Shown here: positions 1 through 8,547 of the stretch, in pieces
Layout: the number at the start of each line of letters is the position of its first letter
How positions within the stretch are numbered: the first letter of the stretch is position 1
Assembly: GCF_900101015.1 (NCBI RefSeq)
Contig: NZ_FNFZ01000003.1
Location: forward strand, 62,001-126,000
From: Sarcina sp. DSM 11001
GTDB taxonomy: Bacteria; Bacillota; Clostridia; Lachnospirales; Lachnospiraceae
Direction of reading: 5' to 3'
DNA length: 64,000 nt
Notes under the pieces: model-generated
What the model was told of the DNA's origin: nothing
Seen by the model: only the letters and a program-made list of their open reading frames with translations
Database searches by the model: none
Translations under genes and position numbers: made by a program

Positions 1-11
1 TTTTTTGTCAA
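1..11 (-). CDS. Possible start of the next gene (pyrD expected), cut by the window edge
   Basis: A GAGGAG overlaps the pyrK stop and is followed by a TTG at 11-9 reading TTG ACA AAA. In Gram-positive bacteria the catalytic dihydroorotate dehydrogenase gene pyrD usually follows pyrK, so this could be its start. Only four codons are visible, so the identity is inferred from gene order alone. Confidence 0.25.
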
Positions 12-18
12 AATCTCC

Positions 19-822
19 TCAGTCCAGATCTACATCGTCCGCCATAAAGACAGGTCCCTCGACGCAGACTCTCGCATTATTCACGCGGGAATGGGCGTCT
101 GTGCGGGTCGTCTTTGTCACACAGCCCAGACATACACCGACTCCGCAGGCCATTCTCTCTTCCAGGGACAGGTAAGCGGGGATTCCCTTTTCTCCGGCAT
201 ATTTTTTGACAGCCCGAAGCATGGGAAGCGGACCGCAGGCACAGATCACATCCGCTGCAGTACCGTCCGCCCGGACCGCGTCCAGTACATTACCCTTTGT
301 CCCGGCGCTGCCGTCCTCTGTGGCGATCAGGACACGGGCATAGCGTTCCATCTCCTCCCTGAGGAAGAAACTGCTGTCCCTGTATCCCAGTGCCGCGGTG
401 ACTTCTGTCCCTGTTCCTTCCCGGTCCCCGCTCAGACGGGCAGCCAGTTCCAGCATCGGAGGGATCCCGATGCCGCCTCCCAGAAGGAGCACCCGTTTTC
501 CCTGAAGTGCGGAGAGATCATATCCGTTCCCCAGGATGCCGAGCATGTCGATCCGGTCTCCTTTCCTGAGATCCGTAAAGGTCCGGGTCCCTTTTCCTGC
601 GGCGCGGTATACAAAGCGCAGAGCTCCCTTCTCCCCGTCCCACCTGCAGATGCTGATGGGGCGCATGAGCAGCAGGTCCCCGGCTGCGGGGTACAGCCCC
701 GCAAACTGGCCCGGCAGGATCTTTTCAGGTATATCTTCAGGCGCATAGGCCAATTCAAGTGACCAGATCTCCCCGGTCAGCCTGCGGCTGTCCAGGACTG
801 TCATCTCAGTCTTTTTTTTCAT
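19..822 (-). CDS. pyrK: Dihydroorotate dehydrogenase B, electron transfer subunit
   Basis: PyrK carries FAD and a [2Fe-2S] cluster and passes electrons from the PyrD flavin to NAD+ in pyrimidine synthesis. The N-terminal half is a ferredoxin-reductase-like flavin domain (RPISIC around residue 55) followed by a nucleotide-binding GGGIGIPP. The C-terminal half has the cluster cysteines in ERMACGVGVCLGC and a further Cys in RVCVEGP. The reading frame can be extended two codons to a TTG at 828, but the ATG at 822 is better placed behind GGAG with 9 bases of spacing. It follows plsC by about 100 bp on the same strand, and the divergent pyrC is another pyrimidine gene. Length (267 aa) is normal for the family. 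Confidence 0.93.
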   Translation of the reverse strand: MKKKTEMTVLDSRRLTGEIWSLELAYAPEDIPEKILPGQFAGLYPAAGDLLLMRPISICRWDGEKGALRFVYRAAGKGTRTFTDLRKGDRIDMLGILGNGYDLSALQGKRVLLLGGGIGIPPMLELAARLSGDREGTGTEVTAALGYRDSSFFLREEMERYARVLIATEDGSAGTKGNVLDAVRADGTAADVICACGPLPMLRAVKKYAGEKGIPAYLSLEERMACGVGVCLGCVTKTTRTDAHSRVNNARVCVEGPVFMADDVDLD

Positions 823-925
823 ATGCAATCACTCCAGGATCTGTTCGATTCAGCACGGAACCCGGGGATCCTTCGCGGTTCCCTGTGCAAAAGTCTGAAC
901 GTGACACAGTCGGTCTTATACCTGT

Positions 926-1666
926 CTAAATCAATTCTTTATTGCGCGCATAGGTCTCCATCATGAGATTCCGGACCCTCTCTGAAAGCTCCTTCTGCTC
1001 ATCCCGGCTCAGCGAGTCCGTCTCGATGGGAGCGCCGAATTCGATCACGACACGCGCCGCTTTTATTTTGGGGAAATGGTCTTCCAGAACATCCCCCATG
1101 CCCACGATCGTAACGGGAACGATCGGAGCCTTTGGCTTTGTAGCTATCTTAAAGCTGCCCGCATGGAAGGGAAGGAACTCCCCTTCTGTTTTAGAGCGGG
1201 TCCCCTCCGGGAAGACAAACATCGAATGCCCTTCCTTCATCAGCTCGATCGCGCGCAGGATCACCTTCAGGGCCTGGCGGTTATCCGTTCTGTCCAGAAA
1301 AAGACAGTCGATATCGGTCATCAGAAAGCCCAGCAGCGGGATCTTTTCCAGTTCGATCTTGGCGATAAACCCCACGGGAACCGGAATCAGGGATCCCGCC
1401 AGGATCACGTCGAGCAGGCTCCTGTGATTGCCCACAAAGAGGGCCGCTCTGTCTGTCGGGATATTCTCCGTCCCGATCACAGTCGCTTTGGCCCCGGTCA
1501 TGAGCCAGGCCAGCTTCATCCCGCCCCTGACATAACCGCTGATCAGCTTTGTCGGTCTGCTCCCGCTGATCTTTTCTATGATCCATACGATCACATGCAT
1601 AACAACGCCGAACAACAGCACCAAAAACACAACCGCCAGTGTCAGCACATCACGGATCACCCACAT
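926..1666 (-). CDS. plsC: 1-acyl-sn-glycerol-3-phosphate acyltransferase (PlsC family)
   Basis: A membrane acyltransferase expected to add the second acyl chain to lysophosphatidic acid in phospholipid synthesis. The 246-aa protein begins with a hydrophobic segment (about residues 8-30). It shows the catalytic HX4D motif in NHRSLLD and the substrate-binding FPEGTRS motif. The ATG at 1666 follows GGAG with 9 bases of spacing. An extended -10 element lies about 110 bp upstream on the same strand, and the leader contains a perfect inverted repeat. pyrK follows 103 bp downstream, so the two may share a transcript. Confidence 0.9.
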   Translation of the reverse strand: MWVIRDVLTLAVVFLVLLFGVVMHVIVWIIEKISGSRPTKLISGYVRGGMKLAWLMTGAKATVIGTENIPTDRAALFVGNHRSLLDVILAGSLIPVPVGFIAKIELEKIPLLGFLMTDIDCLFLDRTDNRQALKVILRAIELMKEGHSMFVFPEGTRSKTEGEFLPFHAGSFKIATKPKAPIVPVTIVGMGDVLEDHFPKIKAARVVIEFGAPIETDSLSRDEQKELSERVRNLMMETYARNKELI

Positions 1667-1690
1667 ATTATTATTTCTCCATATACAATG

Positions 1691-1709
1691 TCCTGCCCCC
1701 GGGGCAGGA
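1691..1709. repeat. 9+1+9 inverted repeat in plsC leader
   Basis: TCCTGCCCC and GGGGCAGGA flank one C, a perfect 19-bp palindrome. It lies 25 bp before the plsC start codon, just upstream of the ribosome binding site. It has no U-run, so it may be a protein site or a translation-modulating hairpin. Confidence 0.6.
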
Positions 1710-1775
1710 AAAGCTCAAATTTCAGTTAATTTCGGAAAAAGGATTGTGCGTAAAAACGCTTTTATTCATCAAAAT

Positions 1776-1784
1776 AGTATACCA
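1776..1784 (-). promoter_or_regulatory. Extended -10 element for plsC
   Basis: Read on the minus strand this is TGG TATACT, matching the extended -10 pattern TGnTATAAT with one mismatch. No convincing -35 is present. It would give a leader of about 100 nt that includes the inverted repeat at 1691-1709. Confidence 0.45.
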
Positions 1785-2041
1785 CATGGACACATGATTT
1801 AAAACCAACAAAAATATCCTTCCATATTTGCTCAAATAGATTCAATTGTATATTCCATGTATATTCAATTTTCCTTTCCGGAAACAGGCGCCTCGTTCAG
1901 GACACTGGGCACCCGGATCCGGGGCTTTTTACAGGAAGCCGGGTCTCCACACCAACACGTTTATCTGCAGGTCCTTACGTTTTTCCAAACCTGGAAACCC
2001 GGGTGATTCATCTCACAAAAAAATGCAGGCCAGACCAGTTG

Positions 2042-2050
2042 TGGTATACT
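2042..2050 (+). promoter_or_regulatory. Extended -10 element for pyrC
   Basis: TGGTATACT on the plus strand, identical to the one facing plsC. There is no good -35. The predicted leader is about 115 nt and contains a 7-bp hairpin (2067-2085) and three TTATTGAC repeats. Confidence 0.45.
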
Positions 2051-2066
2051 GGAAAAAACCTCTTTG

Positions 2067-2118
2067 ACAGCCGGAAAGCGGCTGTGTTATTGACGCTGTT
2101 ATTGACAATATTATTGAC
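2067..2118 (+). repeat. Hairpin and triple TTATTGAC direct repeat in pyrC leader
   Basis: ACAGCCG (2067-2073) pairs with CGGCTGT (2079-2085) around GAAAG. Right after it, the octamer TTATTGAC occurs at 2087, 2099 and 2111, exactly 12 bp apart. The repeats lie between the predicted promoter and the ribosome binding site. I do not recognise a PyrR-type binding loop. Confidence 0.6.
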
Positions 2119-2172
2119 TATGCTATTTCAGTACAGTTCCTGACGAAAACAATACCGTGGAAAGGATTTGCC

Positions 2173-3504
2173 ATGCTTGTGATCAAAAACGTGTATCTGT
2201 ATGACCCCGCCTCCGGAATCGAGCAGGAGACCGACCTGTTTATCGAAGGAGGCAGATTCCAAAAAATCATAAAAAGCCCTGCGCCCGGCAGTGTTCCGGC
2301 TCAGGACAGCGATGCGGAAGCAGACCCCCGTTTCCGTTTGATCGACGGGCGGGGGCTGTGTGCGGCGCCCGGTCTGATCGACACCCACGCTCATTTCCGG
2401 GACCCCGGCTTCACTTATAAGGAAGATCTGCACACTGGTTCTCTGGCTGCTGCCCGGGGCGGCTATACCAGCGTCATTCTGATGGCCAACACAAAGCCTG
2501 CCGTGGACTGCGTCCCCGTCCTTCAGGATATTCTGGAGAGGGGAAAAAAGGAACAGATCCATCTCTACAGCTGCGCCAATGTCACCGTCGGAATGCAGGG
2601 AAAAGAAGTGGTCGATTTCGACGCTCTCGCCCGGGCCGGGGCGGCGGGCTTCACAGACGACGGCGTTCCCGTCATGGATGCGGCCATTCTGGAAAAAGCC
2701 CTGAAGCAGACTGCAGAACTGGGACTTCCGGTAAGCCTGCACGAAGAGGACAAGACCCTGATCTCCCAGAACGGGATCAACGGAGGCGGCACAGCGGCGC
2801 AGGCCCTGGGGCTTGCCGGCTCACCGCGCGAAGCGGAGATCTCCCTGATCCGCCGCGATCTGGAGATTGCCTTAAAGACCGGCGCGCCGCTCTGCATTCA
2901 GCACATATCGACCGCCGAGGGCGTGGAGCTTGTCAGGAAGGCCCGCAGGCTGAGTCCCCTCATCCACGCAGAGGCGACTCCCCATCATTTTTCCCTGACG
3001 GAGGAGGCGGTTCTGAAGTGCGGGACTCTGGCCAAGGTCAATCCGCCTCTCCGGACAGAAGAAGACCGGGAGGCGATCATCGACGGGCTTGCGGACGGTA
3101 CGATCGACCTGATCGCCACGGACCACGCGCCGCATGCGGACGAGGAAAAGGCAAAGCCCTTTGTCAGCGCGCCCAGCGGAATGATCGGCCTGGAGACGGC
3201 GTTCTCCCTGGGCCTGAAAAACCTGGTACAGACAGGCCGCCTTGACATGCTGCGGTTTCTTGCCTGCCTGACCTGCCATCCTGCATCTTTTTATCATCTG
3301 GATGCCGGCAGAGTGACAGAGGGAGCTCCCGCAGACCTCATCCTCTTTGACCCGAAGGCATCGTGGACAGTGCAGAAACCCTTTGCCTCCCGGTCCTCCA
3401 ACTCTCCTTTCCTGGGAGAGAAGCTCCCCGGTGTCATCCGGTATACGATCGCCGGCGGAGAGATCATCTATGAGGGCATTCCCGGGAATCAGGGTACCCT
3501 ATAA
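2173..3504 (+). CDS. pyrC: Dihydroorotase
   Basis: A zinc amidohydrolase that cyclises carbamoyl-aspartate to dihydroorotate in de novo pyrimidine synthesis. The metal-binding motif DTHAHFRDPG sits near residue 70, and the late amidohydrolase motif TDHAPH is near residue 315. The 443-aa length is normal for the bacterial class I enzyme. The ATG follows AAAGGA with 7 bases of spacing. The gene is transcribed away from plsC-pyrK, so pyrC and pyrK-pyrD are apparently not in one operon here. Downstream is a repeat-filled gap shared with the convergent mfd. Confidence 0.95.
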   Translation: MLVIKNVYLYDPASGIEQETDLFIEGGRFQKIIKSPAPGSVPAQDSDAEADPRFRLIDGRGLCAAPGLIDTHAHFRDPGFTYKEDLHTGSLAAARGGYTSVILMANTKPAVDCVPVLQDILERGKKEQIHLYSCANVTVGMQGKEVVDFDALARAGAAGFTDDGVPVMDAAILEKALKQTAELGLPVSLHEEDKTLISQNGINGGGTAAQALGLAGSPREAEISLIRRDLEIALKTGAPLCIQHISTAEGVELVRKARRLSPLIHAEATPHHFSLTEEAVLKCGTLAKVNPPLRTEEDREAIIDGLADGTIDLIATDHAPHADEEKAKPFVSAPSGMIGLETAFSLGLKNLVQTGRLDMLRFLACLTCHPASFYHLDAGRVTEGAPADLILFDPKASWTVQKPFASRSSNSPFLGEKLPGVIRYTIAGGEIIYEGIPGNQGTL

Positions 3505-3532
3505 ACAGAGCTGTAAAAAACCCGCAAAAGGC

Positions 3533-3549
3533 TGCGGCAGAAAGCCGCA
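3533..3549 (+). repeat. Small hairpin after pyrC
   Basis: TGCGGC and GCCGCA pair around AGAAA just after the pyrC stop. There is no T-run, so termination here is doubtful. GCTGCAT/GTTGCAT AAA elements follow up to 3600, like those near 48.7 kb. Confidence 0.4.
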
Positions 3550-3643
3550 TAAAAGGTTGCATAAATGGCTGCATATAAGTTGTATAAAAGCTGCATTCCG
3601 ACCGCTTTATGTCAGAATGCAGCCGAATGCAGCAAAAGTGAAA

Positions 3644-3738
3644 TACAGTAAAAGAAAACTACAGTAAAAGAAAACTACAGCAAAAGAAAACTACAGTAAA
3701 AAAAACTACAGTAAAAGAAAAATACAGCAATAGTAAAA
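3644..3738. repeat. Six tandem copies of a 16-bp repeat
   Basis: The unit TACAGTAAAAGAAAAC starts at 3644, 3660, 3676, 3692, 3707 and 3723. The first two copies are identical, the third has one substitution, the fourth lacks a base, and the last two drift. The array fills most of the gap between the converging pyrC and mfd. On the mfd-sense strand it is T-rich. No reading frame runs through it. Confidence 0.9.
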
Positions 3739-3766
3739 ATGCCGCAAGGCACCGGAAAGCAGCTGC

Positions 3767-6700
3767 TCAGCGCAGGATCAGGGCCATCTTTCTCAGAAGC
3801 TCCTCCGTCTCCTGGAGCAGGGTCTCTTCATCTTTGATCGTTTTTCCGGAGACAGGGTATCTGAGCTGAAACTGCGGCTTTTCCTTTATCATAAAGGAAA
3901 GGCGTCCCCTGTATTCTTTGACCAGGACAGGGATCTGGTCCGCCCTGATCCCTCTGGCCCGGGCCTGAAGAACGATCCTCAGAGATCCGCCTCCTCCAGT
4001 GAGCTCCTCGATCTCCAGCAGTCCCGCCACGGACCGGATCAGGGCCACGCGCAAAAGGTTCTGGGCAGGCAGGGGAATTTTGCCGAAGCGGTCCATGAGC
4101 TCCTCCCGGACATCCTCCACATCCGCTGAACTGCTGATGGAGGCGATGCGTTTATAGATCTCCAGCTTCTGTTCCTCATTGACGATATAGTTTTCTGGCA
4201 GGAAGGCATCCACCAGGAGATTTACCGTCACCTGGATCTCCTCCCGGGGCTCCTCTCCCTTCGCCTTCCGGACCGCCCCCTCCAGGAGCTTGCAGTAGAG
4301 GTCGTAGCCGACCGCCTGCATATGTCCGTGCTGGACCCGGCCCAGGATGCTCCCCGCTCCCCGGATCTCCAGATCCCGCATGGCGATGCGGTATCCGCTT
4401 CCCAGATCAGTGAACTCGCGGATGGCAGCAAGCCGTTTTACAGCCTGTTCTTTGAGGATCTGTCCTCCTTTGTACATCAGAAAAGCATAGGCGGTGCGGC
4501 CTGTCCTGCCCACGCGTCCCCGCAGCTGGTACAGCTGGGAGAGGCCCATCTTTTCCGCGTCGCTGATGATGATCGTGTTGACATTGGAGATATCCAGTCC
4601 CGTCTCGATGATCGTTGTCGAGACCAGGACGTCGATCCCTCCGCTGATGAAATCATACATGATCTGTTCCAGCTCGGATTCTTTCATCTGCCCGTGGGCA
4701 TAGGTCACACGGGCCTCCGGGACCAGATCCTGCACTTCAAGAGCCGCCCGGGCGATGTCATTGACACGGTTGTGGACATAATAGACCTGGCCTTTCCTGG
4801 ACAGTTCCCGGACGATCGCCTCTCGGACAAGCTCCTCATTGTACTCCATGACGAAGGTCTGGATCGGCACGCGGTCCCCCGGGGCCTGTTCCAGAACGCT
4901 CATATCCCGGATCCCCACCATACTCATGTGGAGGGTGCGGGGGATCGGTGTCGCCGACAGGGTCAGGACATCCACATCCTCCTTCATCTTTTTGATCTTT
5001 TCCTTGTGGGTCACGCCGAAGCGCTGCTCCTCATCGACCACGAGCAGTCCCAGATTTTTGAATGTCACATCCTTTGAGAGCAGGCGGTGGGTGCCGATCA
5101 CAATGTCCACCGCACCCGTCTCCAGCCCGTGGATCGTCGCTTTCTGCTCTTTGGACGTTCTGAATCTCGAGAGAACTTCAATATTGACGGGGAAGCTGTG
5201 CATCCTCTCCGTAAAGGTATTGTAATGCTGTTGTGCCAGGATCGTCGTGGGGACGAGGACAGCGACCTGCATGCCCTCCTGGACCGCCTTGAAGGCGGCT
5301 CTGACTGCGATCTCCGTCTTGCCGTAGCCCACATCTCCGCAGATCAGGCGGTCCATGATCCGCCCGCTCTCCATATCCCGCTTCGTATCCTCGATGGCTG
5401 CCAGCTGGTCCTCAGTCTCCTCAAAGGGAAACATCTCTTCCAGCTCCCGCTGCCAGACCGTGTCTTTTCCATAAACATGTCCCTGCCTGGCCTGGCGCTT
5501 TGCGTACAGTTCCACAAGGTCATCCGCGACCTCCTCGACGGATTTCTGCACGCGGCTGCGGGTGCGGGTCCACTCCTGTGTTCCGAGTTTATTGAGTTTT
5601 GGCTTTTTGGCCCCCTCCGCCGCCGCATATTTCTGAAGCGTCGACAGCTCAGTGGGCATAATAAAAAGCACGCCGCCTGCGCCGTACTCGATCTTCAGAT
5701 AGTCTCTGGCGATATGCTCCACAACGATCTTTTCCACGCCCCGGTAGATCCCGATGCCATACTGCTCGTGAACGACATAATCGCCTACCTTGAGCTCGGA
5801 AAATTTCCTGATCTGCTCCCCGCCGTCATAGCGCCGGACTTTTTTCTTTTTCTTTTTCTCCTCTCCAAAGATCTCCGATTCTGTCAGCACGGTAAATCCG
5901 ATCTCCGGATAGGCAAAACCCCTGCGCATTCTCCCCGCGAAGGTCATGACTTCACCGGGCAGGAGTGTTTTCAGTGTGTTCTCCCGGTAAAACGCCGTGA
6001 CTCCGTCTGCCGTCAGATCCTGGGCCAGACGTTTTGCCCTCGTGCGGGAGGGAGATACTATGATCGTACGTTCCTTCTTTCTTCTGAGGCGGTCGAGCTC
6101 CTCCCGAAGTTTTTCATAGCTCATCCCGGAGAGCGAGGCCTCCCGCGCATGGATCTGCACTGCCTTGTCAAAGCGCAGAGAAAGCCTGCTGCCATTGCCG
6201 GCAGTCCCATGAACAAAACCGCTGTCCGGAAGGGTGATCTGTACGTCCTCTTTTTCCGGCGCGCCTGCCAGGACGGCCAGTCCCGCCCTGCGGTACCGTT
6301 CCAGATGGACGATCACATCCCATGATTCCCGGATCAGGTGCTTCTGGCCGGGCAGGATATATCCCTTCAGGGCTCTGCCGGCCATGCTCTCGGCGAACTC
6401 CTCCTCCACCGCAGACGCATGCTGGAGGATATGTATCGGCTCGTCAAAAAAGACCATTGTGTTTTCCAGAGGAAACAGGTCGAGAAAGCTCTCTGTCATC
6501 GGATAGAAATATTGGATAAAGCTCTCCAGGCCGGTAAAGGACCTGAGCTCCCGCGCTTCCTCCGAGATCCTGTCGATCTCTGTCCGGAGCCGGTGAGCCT
6601 TCTCCGGGTCATTCTTCTCCCTGAATCCGGCACAGACCTGGTCTGCCTCTTTCTTTATCCTCTTAAGCCCGTCGAAGAGCCGCCTGTCGTCCAGGACCAT

Positions 6701-7420
6701 TTCCGTCGCCGGAAAGACCCTGATCACCTCCAGCTGCTCCACAGAGCGCTGGCTCAGGACGTCGAAGCTGCGGATCGTATCGACCTCATCCCCCCACAGC
6801 TCTACGCGGATCGGATTTTCCTGGGTCAGATCAAAAATGTCCAGAATATCCCCGCGCACAGCAAACTGACCGGGGCGCTCTGCCTGGTAGTTTTTTTCAT
6901 ATCCCATGGAGACCAGCTGTCTGATCACAGCCTCCAGATCCACTGTGTCCCGTCTCGCGATCTCCAGGATGTTGTCCCGGAAGACCCAGAGCGGGATCTG
7001 GGGTGTCAAAAGAGCCGCAAACGTCGTGATGACGGTCACTGGCTTTCCCTCCAGGATGCGTCTGAGACACCGGAGCCTCTCCCGGTCCACCTCACCTCCT
7101 CGCAGGTCTGCCTGATAAAAAATGAGATCTCTGGCGGGAAACAGGGCAGTGTTGCGGTCATACAGGGCGCAGTCCTGGGCGATCTGTCTGGCGCGAAGGT
7201 CGCTGTAGGTGAGCACCAGGCGGAAACGAGCGCTGTCCTTCAGGCTCTCCTCCCTGCTCAGCGCAAAGATCAGATGCGCCTTCTGTGAATCCACGCAGCT
7301 GTCCGCGAGGGCGCCCGGCAGGTGCCGGTCAGTCTCCCCCCCGGTTTCTCCCTGTTCAAGACATGTTTTAAGCTCGATATAGGCTTTTAAATCCTCAAGC
7401 GGATCTGTAAAAACGTTCAT
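3767..7420 (-). CDS. mfd: Transcription-repair coupling factor
   Basis: Mfd is a DNA translocase that removes stalled RNA polymerase from lesions and recruits UvrA. The order is a UvrB-like N-terminal region, the RNA-polymerase-interaction (CarD-like) domain near residue 543 (VGDYVVHEQYGIGIYRG), then the helicase motors with Walker A GDVGYGKT near 695 and Walker B box DEEQRFG near 795, and a C-terminal TRCF domain. Two starts are possible. ATG 7432 overlaps pth by 11 bases and has no ribosome binding site. ATG 7420 sits just behind GAGGAG, which overlaps the pth stop, so I prefer 7420 (1217 aa). The arrangement implies translational coupling to pth. Confidence 0.96.
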   Translation of the reverse strand: MNVFTDPLEDLKAYIELKTCLEQGETGGETDRHLPGALADSCVDSQKAHLIFALSREESLKDSARFRLVLTYSDLRARQIAQDCALYDRNTALFPARDLIFYQADLRGGEVDRERLRCLRRILEGKPVTVITTFAALLTPQIPLWVFRDNILEIARRDTVDLEAVIRQLVSMGYEKNYQAERPGQFAVRGDILDIFDLTQENPIRVELWGDEVDTIRSFDVLSQRSVEQLEVIRVFPATEMVLDDRRLFDGLKRIKKEADQVCAGFREKNDPEKAHRLRTEIDRISEEARELRSFTGLESFIQYFYPMTESFLDLFPLENTMVFFDEPIHILQHASAVEEEFAESMAGRALKGYILPGQKHLIRESWDVIVHLERYRRAGLAVLAGAPEKEDVQITLPDSGFVHGTAGNGSRLSLRFDKAVQIHAREASLSGMSYEKLREELDRLRRKKERTIIVSPSRTRAKRLAQDLTADGVTAFYRENTLKTLLPGEVMTFAGRMRRGFAYPEIGFTVLTESEIFGEEKKKKKKVRRYDGGEQIRKFSELKVGDYVVHEQYGIGIYRGVEKIVVEHIARDYLKIEYGAGGVLFIMPTELSTLQKYAAAEGAKKPKLNKLGTQEWTRTRSRVQKSVEEVADDLVELYAKRQARQGHVYGKDTVWQRELEEMFPFEETEDQLAAIEDTKRDMESGRIMDRLICGDVGYGKTEIAVRAAFKAVQEGMQVAVLVPTTILAQQHYNTFTERMHSFPVNIEVLSRFRTSKEQKATIHGLETGAVDIVIGTHRLLSKDVTFKNLGLLVVDEEQRFGVTHKEKIKKMKEDVDVLTLSATPIPRTLHMSMVGIRDMSVLEQAPGDRVPIQTFVMEYNEELVREAIVRELSRKGQVYYVHNRVNDIARAALEVQDLVPEARVTYAHGQMKESELEQIMYDFISGGIDVLVSTTIIETGLDISNVNTIIISDAEKMGLSQLYQLRGRVGRTGRTAYAFLMYKGGQILKEQAVKRLAAIREFTDLGSGYRIAMRDLEIRGAGSILGRVQHGHMQAVGYDLYCKLLEGAVRKAKGEEPREEIQVTVNLLVDAFLPENYIVNEEQKLEIYKRIASISSSADVEDVREELMDRFGKIPLPAQNLLRVALIRSVAGLLEIEELTGGGGSLRIVLQARARGIRADQIPVLVKEYRGRLSFMIKEKPQFQLRYPVSGKTIKDEETLLQETEELLRKMALILR

Positions 7421-7421
7421 G

Positions 7422-8039
7422 TCACTCCTCATCCAGAGCCGGCGTCTTCTTTTTCCTGTTTTTAGGTGTATTGTAGCGGTTCATGGCGATGTCGACGCCG
7501 TCTGAAACCATGCAGGCCACGGCTTCCGCCGCCTTCCCGACCGCTTCCTCCATCACCTTTTTTTCTTCCGATGTAAAATGCCCCAGCACATAGTCCGCCA
7601 GGTCGAAGGAGGGATCCGGTTTTGCGCCGACGCCAATGCGGATCCTGGGAAAGTCCCCGGTTCCGAGATGCTGGACGATATTTTTGAGTCCGTTGTGGCT
7701 GCCTGCGCTCCCTTTTTTGCGGATCCGCAGATGCCCGGTCTCCAGATCGATATCATCCGAGATGACCACCAGGTCCCGGGAAGGATCCGCCTTATAATAA
7801 TGCACGATCTCCTGCACAGCCTCCCCGCTCAGATTCATATAGGTCATGGGTTTGACCAGGATCACCTTCCGGTCCCCGATCCTGCCCTTGCCGATCATGG
7901 ACTTGCCAAAGCGGTCCGGTCCGCCTATATGCCAGCGGTCCACCAGCTCATCGATCACATCAAAACCGACATTGTGTCTGGAGCCGTCATATTTTCTGCC
8001 CGGATTGCCCAGGCCGACAATGATAAAAAAAGAATCCAT
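7422..8039 (-). CDS. pth: Peptidyl-tRNA hydrolase
   Basis: Pth releases tRNA from peptidyl-tRNA that drops off the ribosome. The N-terminal GLGNPGRKY with the following SRHNVGF contains the conserved Asn and catalytic His, and VKPMTYMNLSG and DDIDL are the usual later motifs. At 205 aa it is slightly longer than typical because of a charged C-terminal tail. The ATG follows GAGG with about 6 bases of spacing. It sits between spoVG and mfd on the same strand; its last codons contain the mfd ribosome binding site. Confidence 0.95.
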   Translation of the reverse strand: MDSFFIIVGLGNPGRKYDGSRHNVGFDVIDELVDRWHIGGPDRFGKSMIGKGRIGDRKVILVKPMTYMNLSGEAVQEIVHYYKADPSRDLVVISDDIDLETGHLRIRKKGSAGSHNGLKNIVQHLGTGDFPRIRIGVGAKPDPSFDLADYVLGHFTSEEKKVMEEAVGKAAEAVACMVSDGVDIAMNRYNTPKNRKKKTPALDEE

Positions 8040-8135
8040 CTGTACCTCTGTTTTCAGAAATAGTCTGAAAATGCTCTGACGAAATATTCGAAAACATTTT
8101 CAGAGACAATCCGGAATGACCCGGACATACAGTAA

Positions 8136-8162
8136 GGAGGGAGCGCCCAGGGCGCCCCCTCC
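8136..8162. repeat. GC-rich hairpin between spoVG and pth
   Basis: Twelve-base arms (8136-8147 and 8151-8162) pair with a single mismatch around CAG. Neither side has a T-run, so this is more likely a processing or stability hairpin between spoVG and pth than an intrinsic terminator. Confidence 0.5.
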
Positions 8163-8251
8163 GGAATGTGTGCCGCCAACCGCGGCTGTTGATTTGTCAT
8201 CTCAGTGGTGCCTGTTGTAAATGCTATGCTGTCTGTACCGCAGCCCCCATC

Positions 8252-8533
8252 CTATTCTGTCAGTGCGCCTTCCTCCTGAAGTGCGCTCTCCTCATAACTC
8301 TTTAAAATTATCTCCTCCAGCATACTTCTTGTTTCGGAGTTGATCGGATGCGCGATGTCTCTGTATTCGCCGTCTGCCGACCTTTTACTGGGCATTGCTA
8401 TGAACAGACCCTTTTCGCCTTCGATCACCTTGATATCGTGGACGACGAATACATTGTCAATCGTGATAGAAACGACTGCTCTCATCTTGCCTTCTCTGGC
8501 AATTCTTCTCACTCTTACATCTGTAACATGCAT
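8252..8533 (-). CDS. spoVG: Septation/sporulation regulator SpoVG
   Basis: A small site-specific nucleic-acid-binding protein, conserved in Gram-positive bacteria, that affects sporulation and cell-envelope gene expression. The protein starts [11 protein letters not shown] and contains the family core around FIAMPSKR and AHPINSETR. Four codons can be added to an ATG at 8545, but the ATG at 8533 has GGAG six bases upstream and gives the usual family N-terminus. It lies immediately behind glgD, only 14 bp from its stop, so it is probably cotranscribed with the glycogen genes. The C-terminus is acidic. Confidence 0.95.
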   Translation of the reverse strand: MHVTDVRVRRIAREGKMRAVVSITIDNVFVVHDIKVIEGEKGLFIAMPSKRSADGEYRDIAHPINSETRSMLEEIILKSYEESALQEEGALTE

Positions 8534-8547
8534 AGCGTTCTCCATTT

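Larger units (their letters stand above)
1667..2172. other. Divergent plsC/pyrC regulatory gap
   Basis: About 500 bp without a credible gene. It holds one extended -10 element facing each way (1776-1784 minus, 2042-2050 plus), both built around the same ten bases GTGGTATACT. It also holds an inverted repeat in the plsC leader, and a hairpin plus a triple direct repeat in the pyrC leader. The part between 1800 and 1860 is AT-rich. Confidence 0.6.

Noticed and set aside
3644-3738. CRISPR array
   Set aside because: The units are contiguous with no unique spacers and there are no cas genes; the same holds for the other arrays.
4322-7288. Several long open frames antisense to mfd
   Set aside because: They are shadows of mfd, contain no recognisable domains, and have no ribosome binding sites.
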